Positions 42,846-52,300 of a stretch of DNA of 64,000 bases are shown here, in pieces; position 1 is the first letter of the stretch; each line of letters opens with the position of its first letter. The position numbers and the translations under genes are program-made. This stretch comes from SB15 sp964639245 (GTDB lineage: Bacteria; Chloroflexota; Anaerolineae; Aggregatilineales; J027). Below the pieces are notes generated by a model, which was not told the DNA's origin, ran no database searches, and worked only from the letters and a program-made list of their open reading frames with translations. The stretch spans positions 496,001 to 560,000 of the forward strand of contig CAZXCU010000001.1 in assembly GCA_964639245.1 (NCBI GenBank), in the 5' to 3' direction.

Positions 42846-44114
42846 ATGACTATTTCCCGTCGAACTATGCTCAAAACAACCGCAACTCTGAGTGTGGCAG
42901 GGGCGATGCAAACGCTGTGGCCGCGCTGGTTGCCGCGTCTGGCTTTTGCTCAGGATGGCATCAAAGGCGATGTGCTGGTGTGTGTTTTTTTACGCGGTGG
43001 GGCCGATGCGCTCAATATGATCGTCCCATTTGGCGATACGAATTATTATGATGCCCGTCCTACACTGGCGATTCCTCAACCGGACAGCCGCGCTGAAAAT
43101 CGTGTTTTGCAATTGGACGATTTTTTCGGACTCAATCCCGATATGAAAGCGCTGCACGAATTATTCACGGGGGGGCATCTCACCGCGATTCATGCGGTGG
43201 GTGCGCCAAATGTCTCGCGCAGCCATTTTGAAGCGATGGATTTGCTAGAACGCGGGACGGATGGCGAAAGCGGCGCGAGTTCCGGTTGGCTAGGGCGACA
43301 TTTGATGGTTACATCTGGCACACTCGATTCTCCGCTACGGGCGATTGGGTGGGGCGAAAATTTACAAACGAGTCTGCGCGGCTATGTCAATGCTACCGCC
43401 CTGCGCTCGATTGCCGATTTTCACTTGCATGGCGATACCTCCGAAACCGATAAAATGACGGCTGCCCTAGCAACGATGTATCAACAGAGCAGCACCCCAC
43501 TTGATACCGCCGCCAACGCGACCTTGCAAGCGCTCAACACCGTTAGCCAGATTGATGTGGATAAATACCGTCCCGCCAACAATGCCCGCTATACCGAAAC
43601 AGATTTTGGGCGGGCGCTCAAACAAACCGCCGCGCTGATTAAAGCCGATGTTGGGCTAGAAGTCGCCTGCGTGGATTTAGGCAATTTTGATACCCATGTC
43701 ACGCAGGGGGTGACAATTCACGGCGGAGTCGGGATTTTCCCCAGTCTGGTGGTCGAATTGGCGGATAATCTGCGGGCATTTCATGACGATTTGCGCGATT
43801 ATTTGGGGCGCGTGACCACCGTCACCATGTCCGAATTTGGGCGGCGCGTACAGGAAAACGGCGCGGGTGGGACAGATCATGGGCATGGCGGGATGATGCT
43901 GGTGATGAGTGAACATGTGACGGCTACCCCCGTGATTGCTAGTTGGCCCGGCCTCAATGCGGATTTTCTCGCTGATGGCGATTTAGAAATTACCACCGAT
44001 TATCGGGATATTCTGGGCGAAGTGCTGCAAAACCGCACCGGCAATCATCAATTGGAAGCGGTGTTTGAAGGTCACACGGTCAAACCGTTGGGGGTGATTC
44101 GCGCCAATTCATAG
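42846..44114 (+). CDS. DUF1501 family protein with Tat signal
   Basis: 422 residues. TISRRTMLKTTATLSVAGAM is a twin-arginine signal. VLVCVFLRGGADALNMIVPFGD, AVGAPNVSRSHFEAMD, VACVDLGNFDTHVTQG, TMSEFGRRVQENGAGGTDHGHGG are the DUF1501 hallmarks, a fold related to alkaline phosphatase/sulfatase with Asp/His residues able to bind metal. It belongs with the DUF1800 gene. Export in folded form through Tat suggests a cofactor or metal is inserted in the cytoplasm. Substrate unknown. Confidence 0.88.
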   Translation: MTISRRTMLKTTATLSVAGAMQTLWPRWLPRLAFAQDGIKGDVLVCVFLRGGADALNMIVPFGDTNYYDARPTLAIPQPDSRAENRVLQLDDFFGLNPDMKALHELFTGGHLTAIHAVGAPNVSRSHFEAMDLLERGTDGESGASSGWLGRHLMVTSGTLDSPLRAIGWGENLQTSLRGYVNATALRSIADFHLHGDTSETDKMTAALATMYQQSSTPLDTAANATLQALNTVSQIDVDKYRPANNARYTETDFGRALKQTAALIKADVGLEVACVDLGNFDTHVTQGVTIHGGVGIFPSLVVELADNLRAFHDDLRDYLGRVTTVTMSEFGRRVQENGAGGTDHGHGGMMLVMSEHVTATPVIASWPGLNADFLADGDLEITTDYRDILGEVLQNRTGNHQLEAVFEGHTVKPLGVIRANS

Positions 44115-44133
44115 GCTTTAGACATGAAGGATA

Positions 44134-44171
44134 AGAAAAAGAGGGCAGAATCTTGGTTATTCCGCCCTCTT
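44134..44171. terminator. Terminator between DUF1501 and rsgA genes
   Basis: AAGAGGGCAGAAT (44139-44151) pairs with ATTCCGCCCTCTT (44159-44171), thirteen base pairs with one wobble or mismatch. On the minus strand TTTTTC-like bases follow, so it ends the rsgA transcript and may also stop the opposite one. Confidence 0.8.
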
Positions 44172-44179
44172 AGTACAGG

Positions 44180-45337
44180 TCACAGCGTTTTGTACAACTT
44201 TTGATAGTTGTAGTAGCGCCAGTCAGAAATTTGGCCTTTTTGAACAGCATCTGTCACCGCACAGCCCGGTTCGTGGGTGTGGGAGCAGTTCCCGAATTGG
44301 CAGAAATTCACGTAGCGCAAAAATTCGGGATAAAATTCGACCAGTTCGGCGGGGTCAAGTTCCGCCAGTCCAAACGTCCGAATGCCCGGCGTATCCACCA
44401 CAAAACCATCTTCGCCAAAAGGCAGCATGGTCGCCTGTGTGGTGGTGTGCTGACCTTCGCCACTGTGTTCGCTGACTTCATGGACACGCAGTTCAAAACC
44501 GGGCTGCACCGCCGACAGCAAGGACGATTTTCCTACCCCGGACATGCCCGAAAGCACGGTAATTTTGCCCGCAAGTGCTTCCCGCAGTTCGTCTAAACCT
44601 TCTCCTGTGATCGCGCTCGTCAAAATGAGGCGGTGTCCCAACATCTGATAGGGCTGCAAGTAGGTCAAAATTTCGTCCTGACTTTCGGCCAAATCCGTCT
44701 TGTTGACACAGATAATCGGCTCAAGATCGTGCAATCCGGCGGTAATCAGGTAGCGGTCGACCAGTTCAGGCCAAAAATGCGGGTTGCGCCACGAGGCCAC
44801 AATCAGCAGTTGGTCAAGATTGGCGGCAATCACCTGCTGGAGATGTCCATAAAAGGTGTCAGGCCGTGCCAGCATATTGTGACGGGGCAACACCGCTTCT
44901 ACGACACCCCCGCCCTGTCCATCTTGCGCCACAATGACCTTATCGCCCACCGCAACCACATTGGTATACCCTGTTTCTTGGAGACTGAGCGACCCGCGCA
45001 AACGGCACAACAAAATTTCTCCGTTCAGGCTCACGCGGCAGAGTCCGGTGCTGACTTCAATGACCACGCCTTCTGTCCCCTTGGCTTCATGGGCCGCATT
45101 GCCTTCCTCAAAATACCCCACTGCGACTTTGGTAACTTTCTGACGGCGTTCTTTTTCGCCCAAGGGCATAATCCGCTCAAAACCCCCCTGCACCTCATCG
45201 GCAGTTTCCCAATTTTTCTGGCGTGGCGGACGGTCATCCCGGTTACGTTTGTGGGTTTTGACGGCTTTTTTCAAATCACGGCGCTGTTTTTCTTTCTCGA
45301 AGCCGTGCATGATTTTTTTGATTTGTTTGTTATCCAT
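44180..45337 (-). CDS. rsgA: Ribosome small-subunit-dependent GTPase A
   Basis: About 385 residues from ATG 45337 (AGGAAAA upstream); in-frame starts at 45367 and 45373 lack a clear site. After an unusual basic extension of about 75 residues (KEKQRRDLKKAVKTHKRNRD) come the OB domain, the circularly permuted GTPase with G4 NKTD before G1 GMSGVGKSS (about 262) and G3 DTPGIR, and the zinc domain C-x-F-x-N-C-x-H...C (CQFGNCSHTHEPGC). It is a GTPase acting in late 30S ribosome maturation. The N-terminal extension is longer than in the usual ~300-residue enzymes. Confidence 0.92.
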   Translation of the reverse strand: MDNKQIKKIMHGFEKEKQRRDLKKAVKTHKRNRDDRPPRQKNWETADEVQGGFERIMPLGEKERRQKVTKVAVGYFEEGNAAHEAKGTEGVVIEVSTGLCRVSLNGEILLCRLRGSLSLQETGYTNVVAVGDKVIVAQDGQGGGVVEAVLPRHNMLARPDTFYGHLQQVIAANLDQLLIVASWRNPHFWPELVDRYLITAGLHDLEPIICVNKTDLAESQDEILTYLQPYQMLGHRLILTSAITGEGLDELREALAGKITVLSGMSGVGKSSLLSAVQPGFELRVHEVSEHSGEGQHTTTQATMLPFGEDGFVVDTPGIRTFGLAELDPAELVEFYPEFLRYVNFCQFGNCSHTHEPGCAVTDAVQKGQISDWRYYNYQKLYKTL

Positions 45338-45373
45338 CGCTGGTTTGTTTTCCTGAATGTTCGACATGGGCAA

Positions 45374-45621
45374 CTACGCGGCAAGCAAAAACAGCCTATC
45401 CGCAGCGAGACAGCAGCACGCCTAATCTTCAGTTTTGCAGCAGGAAGGGAAAAATTAATCCAGCAGCAGGCAGGCGTGCAGAACGGTGGGGATTACAACA
45501 ACGACTTGCATTACACGCCTCCAATCGATGAATATCATAGTCAAAATAGCATAGTTTTTGTTTTCGCGTCAAGGGGGCAAAAAGTTATAATGACTTTAAC
45601 GCATGAAGCAAAGGATAGCCG
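45374..45621. other. Intergenic gap between divergent genes
   Basis: Contains TATAAT at 45586-45591 on the plus strand, 30 bases before ATG 45622, and AAGGAT as ribosome-binding site at 45609-45614. Otherwise nothing recognised. Confidence 0.45.
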
Positions 45622-45855
45622 ATGAATTCCCCCGCGATTGTTACAGTAATTAAAATGCTGGAAATGCTGCCCGAAAATTTACAAAATCAAGTTGCTGACC
45701 ATCTACGGGAATACCTCACACAACTTCAAGAGGAAGCCCGTTGGGATGAGCTTTTCGCCCAAACACAGGATAAATTGGTCGAAGCAGCGCAGCTTGCCAA
45801 ACAACAGATTGCCGAAGGCAAAGCCACTCCGATAAATGATCTACCTTATCTTTAA
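45622..45855 (+). CDS. Small orphan protein, antitoxin-like
   Basis: 77 residues, mostly helical. VTVIKMLEMLPENLQNQVADHLREYL and DKLVEAAQLAKQQIAEGKATPI resemble small proteins annotated as putative antitoxins or DUF2281-like proteins in cyanobacteria and Chloroflexota, but this is from general likeness only. No toxin gene adjoins it: the next gene is convergent and encodes a formylglycine-enzyme-like protein. A TATAAT and an AAGGAT ribosome-binding site support it as a real gene. Confidence 0.55.
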   Translation: MNSPAIVTVIKMLEMLPENLQNQVADHLREYLTQLQEEARWDELFAQTQDKLVEAAQLAKQQIAEGKATPINDLPYL

Positions 45856-45863
45856 CCAAGTAT

Positions 45864-46925
45864 TTATTTTACACAGCGAAAGCCGACATTGGGCAGCGCC
45901 CAACTTGCATCAACAAGCGTGACATTCTGAATGGTTTTTTCGAGAGTCGCCACGTCATCCTCAAACGAACCGCCAATATAGCCAAAGGTATGCTCGTCAA
46001 GCTGCACCCATTCCGCCACATTCCCCGCTAGATCAAACGCGCCAATCCAACTCCGTCCTTCCACCAACTGCCCCACCGTCATGGGTTCTTTTGCGCCATA
46101 TACCGCCCGTTTTGCTTCAACGGACACATCCCCCCAAGGATAGGCACGCTGTGGGTTCTCCTCCGACCAGAACGCCGCCAGTCGCCATTCTTCTAGGGTA
46201 GGCAAACGCGCCCCGCGATTGTGGCAGTAAGCGCGGGCCGCCAATGCAGAAACCCACCGCGCCGGAATATTTTCACCACGAGTCACCACCCAACGGCCAC
46301 TTTCATCCTGTTTAATCGGGGCTTCGGGTTTGAAAGTGTCCACCCATTGAGCAAATTCGCTCGGCCAATCGGCTAAGGAGATGCTGGTCAAACTGCTGGC
46401 GTTGAGATAGGCCACCATCTGTCCATTGGTGACTTCGTACATATCAATAAAAAAAGACGCGCTACTCACACTGCCCGTTGCCGGAAAACCGACCATTAAA
46501 TGCCCCCCGTCCTGTAATTCGCTGTATTTGCCGTAATGCCGTACCCCGCCTGTGTTGGGTGCGGGAATATTGACCGCCACCACCGCCGGAAGGGGGGGCA
46601 ATTCGGGAATCGGGGTGCCGGGTTGAGATGTTGGCGTGGGCGGAGTCGGCGTTATAGCAGGTGTTTCGGAGACGGTAGGGCTGGTTGTCGGCGACTGGGT
46701 AAGTGTCACGGTGGGCGTTTGGGAGGGGGCAGTGGTGGCGGTGAGCGTCACTGTTGCGCTGGGTTCAACCGTTAAAATCGTCGGGCGAAGGGTTGGGATG
46801 ATCACCTCGGTCTCCGTTTGGCGCTGGCCTAACAGGAAAAAAAGGATGACCGCCGCCAGCAAAAAGACCACCAGCAAAAATACCAACCAACCCGTTTGAG
46901 ATTTATTACGGTTTTGCGTGTCCAT
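45864..46925 (-). CDS. Membrane-anchored formylglycine-generating-enzyme-like (SUMF1) protein
   Basis: 353 residues. A single N-terminal anchor (WLVFLLVVFLLAAVILFFLLG) and a Thr/Pro linker (TPTVTLTQSPTTSP) precede the FGE-sulfatase domain from about residue 140. That domain has SFFIDMYEVTNGQMVAYLNAS, ARWVSALAARAYCHNRGARLPTLEEWRLAA, AYPWGD, FDLAGNVAEWV, GGSFEDDV and VGFRCVK, the conserved C-type-lectin-like core. True formylglycine generators keep a pair of active-site Cys near the end; only YCHNRG and GFRCVK Cys are evident, so an enzyme or a non-catalytic binding module is undecided. Confidence 0.83.
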   Translation of the reverse strand: MDTQNRNKSQTGWLVFLLVVFLLAAVILFFLLGQRQTETEVIIPTLRPTILTVEPSATVTLTATTAPSQTPTVTLTQSPTTSPTVSETPAITPTPPTPTSQPGTPIPELPPLPAVVAVNIPAPNTGGVRHYGKYSELQDGGHLMVGFPATGSVSSASFFIDMYEVTNGQMVAYLNASSLTSISLADWPSEFAQWVDTFKPEAPIKQDESGRWVVTRGENIPARWVSALAARAYCHNRGARLPTLEEWRLAAFWSEENPQRAYPWGDVSVEAKRAVYGAKEPMTVGQLVEGRSWIGAFDLAGNVAEWVQLDEHTFGYIGGSFEDDVATLEKTIQNVTLVDASWALPNVGFRCVK

Positions 46926-46971
46926 AACATGCCTTTAACTTGCTAAAATAGCGCTATTGGAGGATAAACGC

Positions 46972-47868
46972 TTGATCAATTTTCTTGAACGCTTGCACCA
47001 GTCTAAACCGATGGTCTTGGATGGCGCAATGGGAACAGAACTCAATCGGCGCGGCGTGGATACGGGCTTGCCGCTATGGTCAGCCAATGCGCTGCGAACT
47101 GCGCCCGATGTCGTGCGTCAGATTCATGAGGATTATCTGCTGGCAGGCGCGGACATCATCACCACCAATACCTTCCGTACCCATGCGCGAAATATTCGGA
47201 ACAGCGCAGAAGCCAAACGTCTGACTCATCTGGCGGTGCAGTTGGCACAGGAAGCCCGCGAACAAACCGCAAGAAAAGCCCATATTGCGGGGAGCGTTGC
47301 GCCGTTGGAAGATTGCTACTCCCCCCATCTCACCCCGCATGAGGGATACTGCCAGCGCGAACAGGCCGAAATAGTACAGAATTTGGCGGATGCAGGGGTA
47401 GATTTGCTGTTGATTGAAACGATGAATACCGTCCATGAAGCGGTAGCCGCCGCACGCCCGGCACATATTTTAAAAATTCCCTATGTTGTTAGTTTTGTGA
47501 CGAATGAGCAGCACCACTTGTTAAGCGGCGAATCCCTGCAACGCGCTGTTGAAGCGATTTTGCCCTTTGAACCCGCCGCGTTTTTGGTGAACTGCATCCC
47601 CACCCGTCATCTTCACGAAACTCTCCAAGTGCTGCGGCAAGTGACCGAGCTACCGATAGGTGCCTATGGCAACATGGGAACACCGGATGATGTTACGGGA
47701 TGGGCTTCAGCCGATGACATGCCGCCGGATTTATACTGTACCCATGCAATGGCGTGGCTAGGTCTGGGGCTTAAAATTGTGGGGAGTTGCTGCGGCTCAA
47801 CCCCTGACCATACGGCTGCCCTACGTGAACTGGTGGATAGGGAACTTTTGGCGGAGTCCCCGCGTTAG
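46972..47868 (+). CDS. Homocysteine S-methyltransferase
   Basis: 298 residues from TTG 46972, eight bases after GGAGG at 46959-46963; the frame opens at TTG 46957, which has no such site. PMVLDGAMGTELNRRGVDT is the family start. The zinc-binding Cys are in VNCIP (single Cys) and GSCCGSTPDHTAAL (pair), as in MHT/MmuM enzymes. It moves a methyl group from a donor such as S-methylmethionine or betaine to homocysteine, giving methionine. It is a single-domain protein without the folate or B12 parts of MetH. Divergent from the SUMF1-like gene. Confidence 0.87.
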   Translation: MINFLERLHQSKPMVLDGAMGTELNRRGVDTGLPLWSANALRTAPDVVRQIHEDYLLAGADIITTNTFRTHARNIRNSAEAKRLTHLAVQLAQEAREQTARKAHIAGSVAPLEDCYSPHLTPHEGYCQREQAEIVQNLADAGVDLLLIETMNTVHEAVAAARPAHILKIPYVVSFVTNEQHHLLSGESLQRAVEAILPFEPAAFLVNCIPTRHLHETLQVLRQVTELPIGAYGNMGTPDDVTGWASADDMPPDLYCTHAMAWLGLGLKIVGSCCGSTPDHTAALRELVDRELLAESPR

Positions 47869-47930
47869 ACATTTGCATATTTGCCCTAGAATGAGTACGC
47901 TTTTGAACAAACTTTGGATGAGAGAAGCGC

Positions 47931-50900
47931 ATGACCGACCATAGTGGGAAGACTCTCGGTCAATATCAAATTAGAGAAATAATCGGCAAAGGCGGCATGG
48001 CGATTGTCTATCGCGCCCATCAATCAAGCATGAAGCGTGATGTTGCCATCAAAGTCATGTCCTCCGATTTAGGCCGTGACCCGGATTTTGTGGAACGATT
48101 CACCCGCGAAGCCGAACTTTTTGCCGTCTTGCAACACCCCCATATCCTCCCTGTGATTGATTTTGGTCACGAAGGTAGCGCTGTATTTATTGTGATGCGC
48201 TTGGTGGAAGGGGGCAGTTTAGATGAACGGATCAAACGCACCGGCAAATTAGACCTGCCGCTTGCCGCACGGATGTTAGAGCAAATTGGTGGGGCGCTGT
48301 CCTTTGCCCATGACAAGGGCATTGTCCACCGCGATTTAAAACCGAACAACGTGCTGCTCGATGCCCAATCGAATACCTATTTAACCGATTTCGGCATCGC
48401 CAAAATGCTGGCGGGAACGACCAAACTCACCGCCACCAACGCGGTGCTGGGGACACCTGCGTATATGGCCCCCGAACAATGGCGCGGGGATACGATTGAT
48501 GCCCGTACCGATATTTATTCCATGGGGGTGATGGCCTATGAGATGGTCACAGGACGGTTGCCGTTTGAAGCGGAAACTTCCTTCACTCTGATGTACAAAC
48601 ATTTTAATGACCTACCTCCCGAAGAATACATGGCACATTTACCCCTTTCAGTAAAAAGTGTCATTTTAAAAGCGCTGATGAAAGACCAGGAAGACCGCTT
48701 CAATTCAGCCTCCGACTTCGGGCAGGCCTTTCGGGGTGCGGTGGAAGGCCGTCCCATCAACTTAATTTCGGTTAAAACGGAAGTTGAGAACGACAGAACC
48801 TTCGTGGGGGTCAACCCAACCCCCATTCCTCTTCCGAAATCAACTGCCTCAACTGACCAGTACACTGCGCCAATTTCCAAACCGGATATGCAGCGCCCCA
48901 CCTCCGCAACGATTGCAGAACCCGCCCGCAGCAATCGAGGCTGGTTGTTTGGTCTGATAGCGGTGTTGCTGTTGGCAGCCGCCGGTGCGGGCATCTTTTT
49001 CTTTACTCAAGAAAATGAGGGGGATGATTCCCCGACCAGCACTCCCACCGAAACCGCCACTAATACAGCCGAGCCATCCAATACCCCGACGGATGAACCG
49101 CAAAATGCGTTTGCAACCATTTTGAGCCAACGGATTCCAGTCCGGTCTGGGCCGGGGACTCAATATCCTGAAGTTTTTGTGCTGCTGCGCGATACCACCG
49201 CCGAAGTGTTAGCCGTCACCACCGAACGGGACTGGTATCAAATTAATGTCGGCGGGGAAATCGGCTGGATTCCGGCAGAAAGCATGACGCTTTCGGGCAA
49301 TACGAGTGTGGTGGAAGTGGTCGAAAAGCCCTCTCCGACTCCCACCCCCACCAATACGCCAACGGATACGCCGACTGCGACTCCCACAGATACCCCTACA
49401 CCCACCAATACACCGACAGATACTCCTACGCTGACATCTACGCCATCGGATACCCCGACTGAAACGCCATCCTTCACCCCGACTACCCGTCCAAGCAACA
49501 CGCCCACCCATACCCCTGATGTCCCCGTTCCGTTTACGCCGACCCCAACGGTAGGAGGCGCAGGCACAGAAATTGCGCTGGAAGACATCACCCCGCAGAT
49601 GGAGCGTGATACTGCCAGTCTGCTGCCCTTCCGCACGTCCGAATTGATTGTGGACAACTTTGATCGTGACAACGACTTGTGGGAAGGTGGTGTCATTCAA
49701 AATGGTGATTTGCTGATTGACTCGCAGGGTGAATTTGCTGGAACATCCTTTTTAGCGGCTCGCCCTATGCTGCGTGACTTTTATCTGGATGTTACCTTTC
49801 TGGGTAGTTCAGACACCACCGACTATGCGTTTTCGGTCTGGTTTAGAACACAGGCCAGCGATAATTCTGGCTATGTTCTCACCTTAGACAACAACCAATT
49901 CTTACAACTCGGCTACAACACCCCGGACGCAAAATATGAACGCTTGGAAATTGTCTCCGGCGTGGATGTCGATTTCACCCGACCAACCCGCTTGTCCGTT
50001 TTGGCGGTCAGCAATTTCCTTGAAGTGTATGTCAATGACGCATGGGCTGGCACATTTCCCCTGAATGACTCGAATCGCGTTGGCACTATCGAAATCGGGG
50101 TGTATACCTTTGAAGCGACTGACCCCACCGTTACTGCCGTTGTCCAGCGCCTTGAGGTTTTTGAAGTTGCTTTGCGTGAATCACCTGCGCCCGATGACCA
50201 ACTGTATCTGGGTGAAATCATTAACCCTGTGGCGCTCGCCGTAACCCCAAATGGCAACATCACCCCCCGTCGCTTAGAGCGGAGTGATTTAGTCTGGGTG
50301 CTGGGACGGGGTACACGCGAACCCGGATGGGTCTATGCGTTTGCAGGGAAAACCTTCGGATGGCTGCCTGCTCAAGCGGTAGATATTCAACTGGCAGGGC
50401 AACCTGTGTCGCCTGAGCGTTTGCCCCCCCTCGAAATTAACGGGTTGCCTGTCCGCGATTTTGGACGATTTATCCGTCTGCTGGCGGAATTGGATGGCGG
50501 GACTCTTATCTCAGGGCGGGTGCTGGAAATTGACCGCCCGCTAGAAGATACGCTTGCTACCAATGAAATTCATGAATGGCGTTTTACAGCTGAAGCGGGC
50601 AATGTCTACATCATTAGCATGGATAAAGTTGGTGCAGGCATCGGGATTGATCCCTATCTGACGATTAAAGACGCAGGCGGCAATGTCCTTGTCCAAGATG
50701 ATGACTCCGGCGGCAATCTGAACGCGCTCGTGCGGTTTGAAGCCCAGCAAAGCGGCGAATACATTGCCGAAGCGCGGTCAGTTCAACCGATGGACACCGG
50801 TAGCTATCGCATTGAAATTAAAACAGAAGGCGAAATCGTCTCGCGGGTTATTATTCTTGGCGAAACCGCCGAAGATACCATCACCCCGGGTGAAATCCAC

Positions 50901-51506
50901 ACATGGCAGTTAAGCGCCCAAGCGGGCGAAACCTACACCATGACGATGGAGCGGGTGGGCGAAGGGGTTGACCCCTATCTCGTGCTGAAAGATGCCAACG
51001 GCGTTATCTTGGCGGAAAATGACGACGGGGCTGGCAATTTAAACGCCCAAATTGTGTATGAATTTGCCAATGGCGGGGAATATTTCATTGATGCGCGTTC
51101 CTACGACATCATCAGCGAAGGCAGTTATCAACTGACGGTTACCGCAGACGGGCAAGTTCTCGCCACCCCCAACGCCACCCCTGTGGCTTCTGACCTTGTG
51201 CTGACCATCGGTGAACCGCAGCAAGTCCCCTACGATGCCACACAAATAGATGTCTGGCAATTTGAAGCGGAAGCCGGGCAAACTTACATCATTACCATGA
51301 ACAACGCCTCCGGCAATATTGATCCACGTTTGACATTGAAAGATGCGGCGGGAAATATCCTCGCAGAAAACGACGACCAACCGGGCAGTTTTAATTCCCG
51401 TATCGAATTTACCCCTGCCGAAAGTGGCACCTATTTTGTTGAGGCAACCTCCTTTAGCCCAAGTGATACAGGTGAATATCTGATTCAGGTGGTGCTTTCC
51501 GAATAA
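47931..51506 (+). CDS. Membrane Ser/Thr kinase with SH3, LamG-like and three PPC domains
   Basis: 1191 residues. Residues 1-275 are a complete PknB-type kinase: IGKGGMAIVY, AIKVM, H133-R-D135-L-K-P-N-N, D153-F-G, GTPAYMAPEQW. One helix (about 337-358, GLIAVLLLAAAGAGIFFF) separates it from an outer part: bacterial SH3 (about 395-455, VRSGPGTQYPEV), a Thr/Pro linker (466-530), a LamG/DUF1080-like beta domain (about 560-720), an SH3-like segment, and three PPC-type domains (861-963, 967-1070, 1088-1191; each with DPYL/DPRL and LAENDD-like turns). It should phosphorylate cytoplasmic proteins on outer signals; FHA proteins such as the one at 52297 are natural readers. PASTA repeats are absent. Confidence 0.93.
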   Translation: MTDHSGKTLGQYQIREIIGKGGMAIVYRAHQSSMKRDVAIKVMSSDLGRDPDFVERFTREAELFAVLQHPHILPVIDFGHEGSAVFIVMRLVEGGSLDERIKRTGKLDLPLAARMLEQIGGALSFAHDKGIVHRDLKPNNVLLDAQSNTYLTDFGIAKMLAGTTKLTATNAVLGTPAYMAPEQWRGDTIDARTDIYSMGVMAYEMVTGRLPFEAETSFTLMYKHFNDLPPEEYMAHLPLSVKSVILKALMKDQEDRFNSASDFGQAFRGAVEGRPINLISVKTEVENDRTFVGVNPTPIPLPKSTASTDQYTAPISKPDMQRPTSATIAEPARSNRGWLFGLIAVLLLAAAGAGIFFFTQENEGDDSPTSTPTETATNTAEPSNTPTDEPQNAFATILSQRIPVRSGPGTQYPEVFVLLRDTTAEVLAVTTERDWYQINVGGEIGWIPAESMTLSGNTSVVEVVEKPSPTPTPTNTPTDTPTATPTDTPTPTNTPTDTPTLTSTPSDTPTETPSFTPTTRPSNTPTHTPDVPVPFTPTPTVGGAGTEIALEDITPQMERDTASLLPFRTSELIVDNFDRDNDLWEGGVIQNGDLLIDSQGEFAGTSFLAARPMLRDFYLDVTFLGSSDTTDYAFSVWFRTQASDNSGYVLTLDNNQFLQLGYNTPDAKYERLEIVSGVDVDFTRPTRLSVLAVSNFLEVYVNDAWAGTFPLNDSNRVGTIEIGVYTFEATDPTVTAVVQRLEVFEVALRESPAPDDQLYLGEIINPVALAVTPNGNITPRRLERSDLVWVLGRGTREPGWVYAFAGKTFGWLPAQAVDIQLAGQPVSPERLPPLEINGLPVRDFGRFIRLLAELDGGTLISGRVLEIDRPLEDTLATNEIHEWRFTAEAGNVYIISMDKVGAGIGIDPYLTIKDAGGNVLVQDDDSGGNLNALVRFEAQQSGEYIAEARSVQPMDTGSYRIEIKTEGEIVSRVIILGETAEDTITPGEIHTWQLSAQAGETYTMTMERVGEGVDPYLVLKDANGVILAENDDGAGNLNAQIVYEFANGGEYFIDARSYDIISEGSYQLTVTADGQVLATPNATPVASDLVLTIGEPQQVPYDATQIDVWQFEAEAGQTYIITMNNASGNIDPRLTLKDAAGNILAENDDQPGSFNSRIEFTPAESGTYFVEATSFSPSDTGEYLIQVVLSE

Positions 51507-51537
51507 AAAAGCGGGGTGAAACATCACCCCGTTTTTC
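51506..51537. terminator. Bidirectional terminator between the kinase and hydrolase genes
   Basis: CGGGGTGA (51512-51519) and TCACCCCG (51524-51531) with an AACA loop, flanked by a run of A on one side and TTTTT on the other, so it can stop both convergent transcripts. Confidence 0.88.
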
Positions 51538-51595
51538 TCATAATTTATCGGCTTCTGTACGGGTGAGGTCTATGCCCCGCCCAAAATCAATATTC

Positions 51596-52300
51596 TTACT
51601 CCGCGTCACCCACCGAGAAATGTTCTGCCAGCCACGCGGCAATAACTTTTTCAAGCGATTCTGTCCCGCCGAGCATATTCGTCCCATGGGCAGCACTGGT
51701 GCCAATCCGCACCTGCACTAGCCCTGTCGCAAGGGCAAAAAGCTGGGCCACCGAATCCGCGCTGTAACGGTCTACCCGTTCCGCCACCAACAAAACAGGC
51801 CGTCTGCCAATTGCTTCTATCGCATCTTCTGTAGTCACACCGCGATAATCCAAACCGGGCGAAAGTGCGATGGCAGTGACAACAGCCTCGTCGTTTGCCA
51901 TGCCGCGCAGCGCCAGATTGCTGCCAATGCTCGCGCCCACAAGGGCAATTTCTTCCGCACCCTGTTCGCGCAGCCAGTCTAGCAGGGTTTGAACATCCTG
52001 TTCTGCCAATGCCCACTCTTGGCTGCCCCGCGTTTCGCCATGCCCGCGCATATCCACCGCCAGCACCGTATACCCCTCAGTGGTGAGATAGGGGATTAAA
52101 CTGTCCCAATCTGCCCGCCGTCCTCCCAGCATATGCAGCAGCAGTACCGCTTGCCCGCCGCTACTCGCATAATAATCGCCCTGAATCTCAAGGCCATCAC
52201 CGGCGGCAATGACGACTGTTTCAGGCACAACCGCGTCTTGGGCAGACACTGGCACAACCAGCCCCAAGAGCAGCAAAAAAACGAAAATTTGACGTTTCAT
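51596..52300 (-). CDS. Secreted alpha/beta hydrolase
   Basis: 234 residues. A signal peptide (IFVFLLLLGLVVPVSAQ) is followed by an alpha/beta-hydrolase core: LLLHMLGGRRADWDSLI (oxyanion loop), VLAVDMRGHGETRG, and the nucleophile elbow LVGASIGSNLAL (G-x-S-x-G-like: G-A-S-I-G). The last His may be in AHGTNML. The esterase or lipase substrate is unknown. The ATG overlaps the stop of the FHA gene by four bases, so the two are coupled. Confidence 0.82.
   Translation of the reverse strand: MKRQIFVFLLLLGLVVPVSAQDAVVPETVVIAAGDGLEIQGDYYASSGGQAVLLLHMLGGRRADWDSLIPYLTTEGYTVLAVDMRGHGETRGSQEWALAEQDVQTLLDWLREQGAEEIALVGASIGSNLALRGMANDEAVVTAIALSPGLDYRGVTTEDAIEAIGRRPVLLVAERVDRYSADSVAQLFALATGLVQVRIGTSAAHGTNMLGGTESLEKVIAAWLAEHFSVGDAE

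Noticed and set aside
42147..42911. Minus-strand frame of 254 codons
   Set aside because: Antisense to the DUF1800 gene.
44633..45625. Plus-strand frame of 330 codons
   Set aside because: Antisense to rsgA and running through the intergenic gap; rsgA has all GTPase motifs.
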